Shown piece by piece: positions 5,485 through 5,607 of a stretch of DNA of 5,607 nucleotides. A program made the translations under genes and the position numbers. The stretch is from CAYVJW01 sp964451885 (GTDB lineage: Bacteria; Patescibacteriota; Gracilibacteria; UBA4473), in NCBI GenBank assembly GCA_964451885.1, contig CAYVJW010000107.1, forward strand, positions 1 through 5,607, read 5' to 3'. Each line of letters opens with the position of its first letter. The first letter of the stretch is position 1. Under the pieces are notes generated by a model. The model had not been told where the DNA came from. It made no database searches and saw only the letters and a program-made list of their open reading frames with translations.

Positions 5485-5607
5485 TTAAAAATCTTTATTT
5501 CTTAATAAATGAATTGTAGTAAATATTGCTAAAAATTCAAGTAAAATAGCTAAACGGCAAAGTTCCATTTTGATGTGATGTGTTGAGAAGTAAACTGATA
5601 AAAATAT
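5485..5607 (-). CDS. Possible 3' fragment of a minus-strand reading frame, hypothetical
   Basis: A minus-strand frame is open from the window edge to a TAA at 5487-5485, about 40 codons. An internal ATG at 5568 would alternatively give a 27-residue peptide. The peptide has a hydrophobic stretch (RLAILLEFLAIFTTIHLL) and then a basic end (RNKDF), like the end of a membrane protein. The frame runs the same way as gyrA and stops 42 bases before its ATG. No family is recognised. In DNA this AT-rich an open frame of this length is only mildly surprising, and it overlaps the best gyrA promoter candidate, so it may well be chance. Confidence 0.2.
   Translation of the reverse strand: MFLSVYFSTHHIKMELCRLAILLEFLAIFTTIHLLRNKDF
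5513..5540 (-). promoter_or_regulatory. Candidate gyrA promoter
   Basis: On the minus strand, TTGAAT (5540-5535; 4 of 6) is followed by a 16-base spacer and TACAAT (5518-5513; 5 of 6). Initiation near 5506 would give a leader of about 64 bases that carries the tandem repeat at 5451-5475 and no Shine-Dalgarno. It is the best match I could see between 5443 and 5607, but it rests on consensus only. Confidence 0.35.

Overview
The window looks like ordinary chromosomal DNA from an AT-rich bacterium. It holds five confident protein genes, short intergenic spaces and no visible mobile element, CRISPR array, rRNA or convincing tRNA. The best guess for the source is a member of the Candidate Phyla Radiation (Patescibacteria). 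The reasons are compact gene packing, low GC, starts that mostly lack a Shine-Dalgarno sequence, a small two-helix membrane protein resembling DUF5654, and intergenic gaps filled with degenerate AT-rich repeat words. This is an inference from gene content and style; no rRNA is present to settle it. One TGA is used as a stop (gyrA), and no in-frame TGA occurs in the confident genes, so nothing suggests a recoded UGA.

Layout. Positions 1-50 are a GC-richer edge stretch that I could not assign. Positions 51-1807 are a minus-strand operon, in transcription order: a DUF5654-like membrane protein (1807 to 1487), uppP, undecaprenyl-diphosphatase (1487 to 726), and trmB, tRNA (guanine-N7)-methyltransferase (716 or 722 to 51). 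The first two genes overlap in a TAATG stop/start. The third starts 3 or 9 bases after the uppP stop. Positions 1808-1912 are a divergent promoter region containing a small dyad. Positions 1913-2869 on the plus strand encode a stand-alone beta subunit of a pyruvate-type 2-oxoacid:ferredoxin oxidoreductase (porB-like). It converges, across a 26-base gap without a terminator hairpin, on gyrA (5442 to 2896, minus). Positions 5443-5607 hold a tandem repeat, a likely gyrA promoter and a possible fragment of another minus-strand reading frame.

Functional picture. The operon combines carrier-lipid recycling for cell-wall synthesis (UppP), tRNA m7G46 modification (TrmB) and a small membrane protein of unknown role. 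The porB gene provides the TPP/Fe-S half of a CoA-dependent oxidative decarboxylase, but its alpha and gamma partners must lie elsewhere. gyrA encodes the DNA-cleaving gyrase subunit; its quinolone-contact positions are non-canonical (Ala and Met) and its GyrA box is altered.

I found no new multi-gene system. The points most worth a second look are the GyrA substitutions, the solitary porB, the coupled membrane-protein/uppP pair, the conflicting start signals at porB and the repeated intergenic words.
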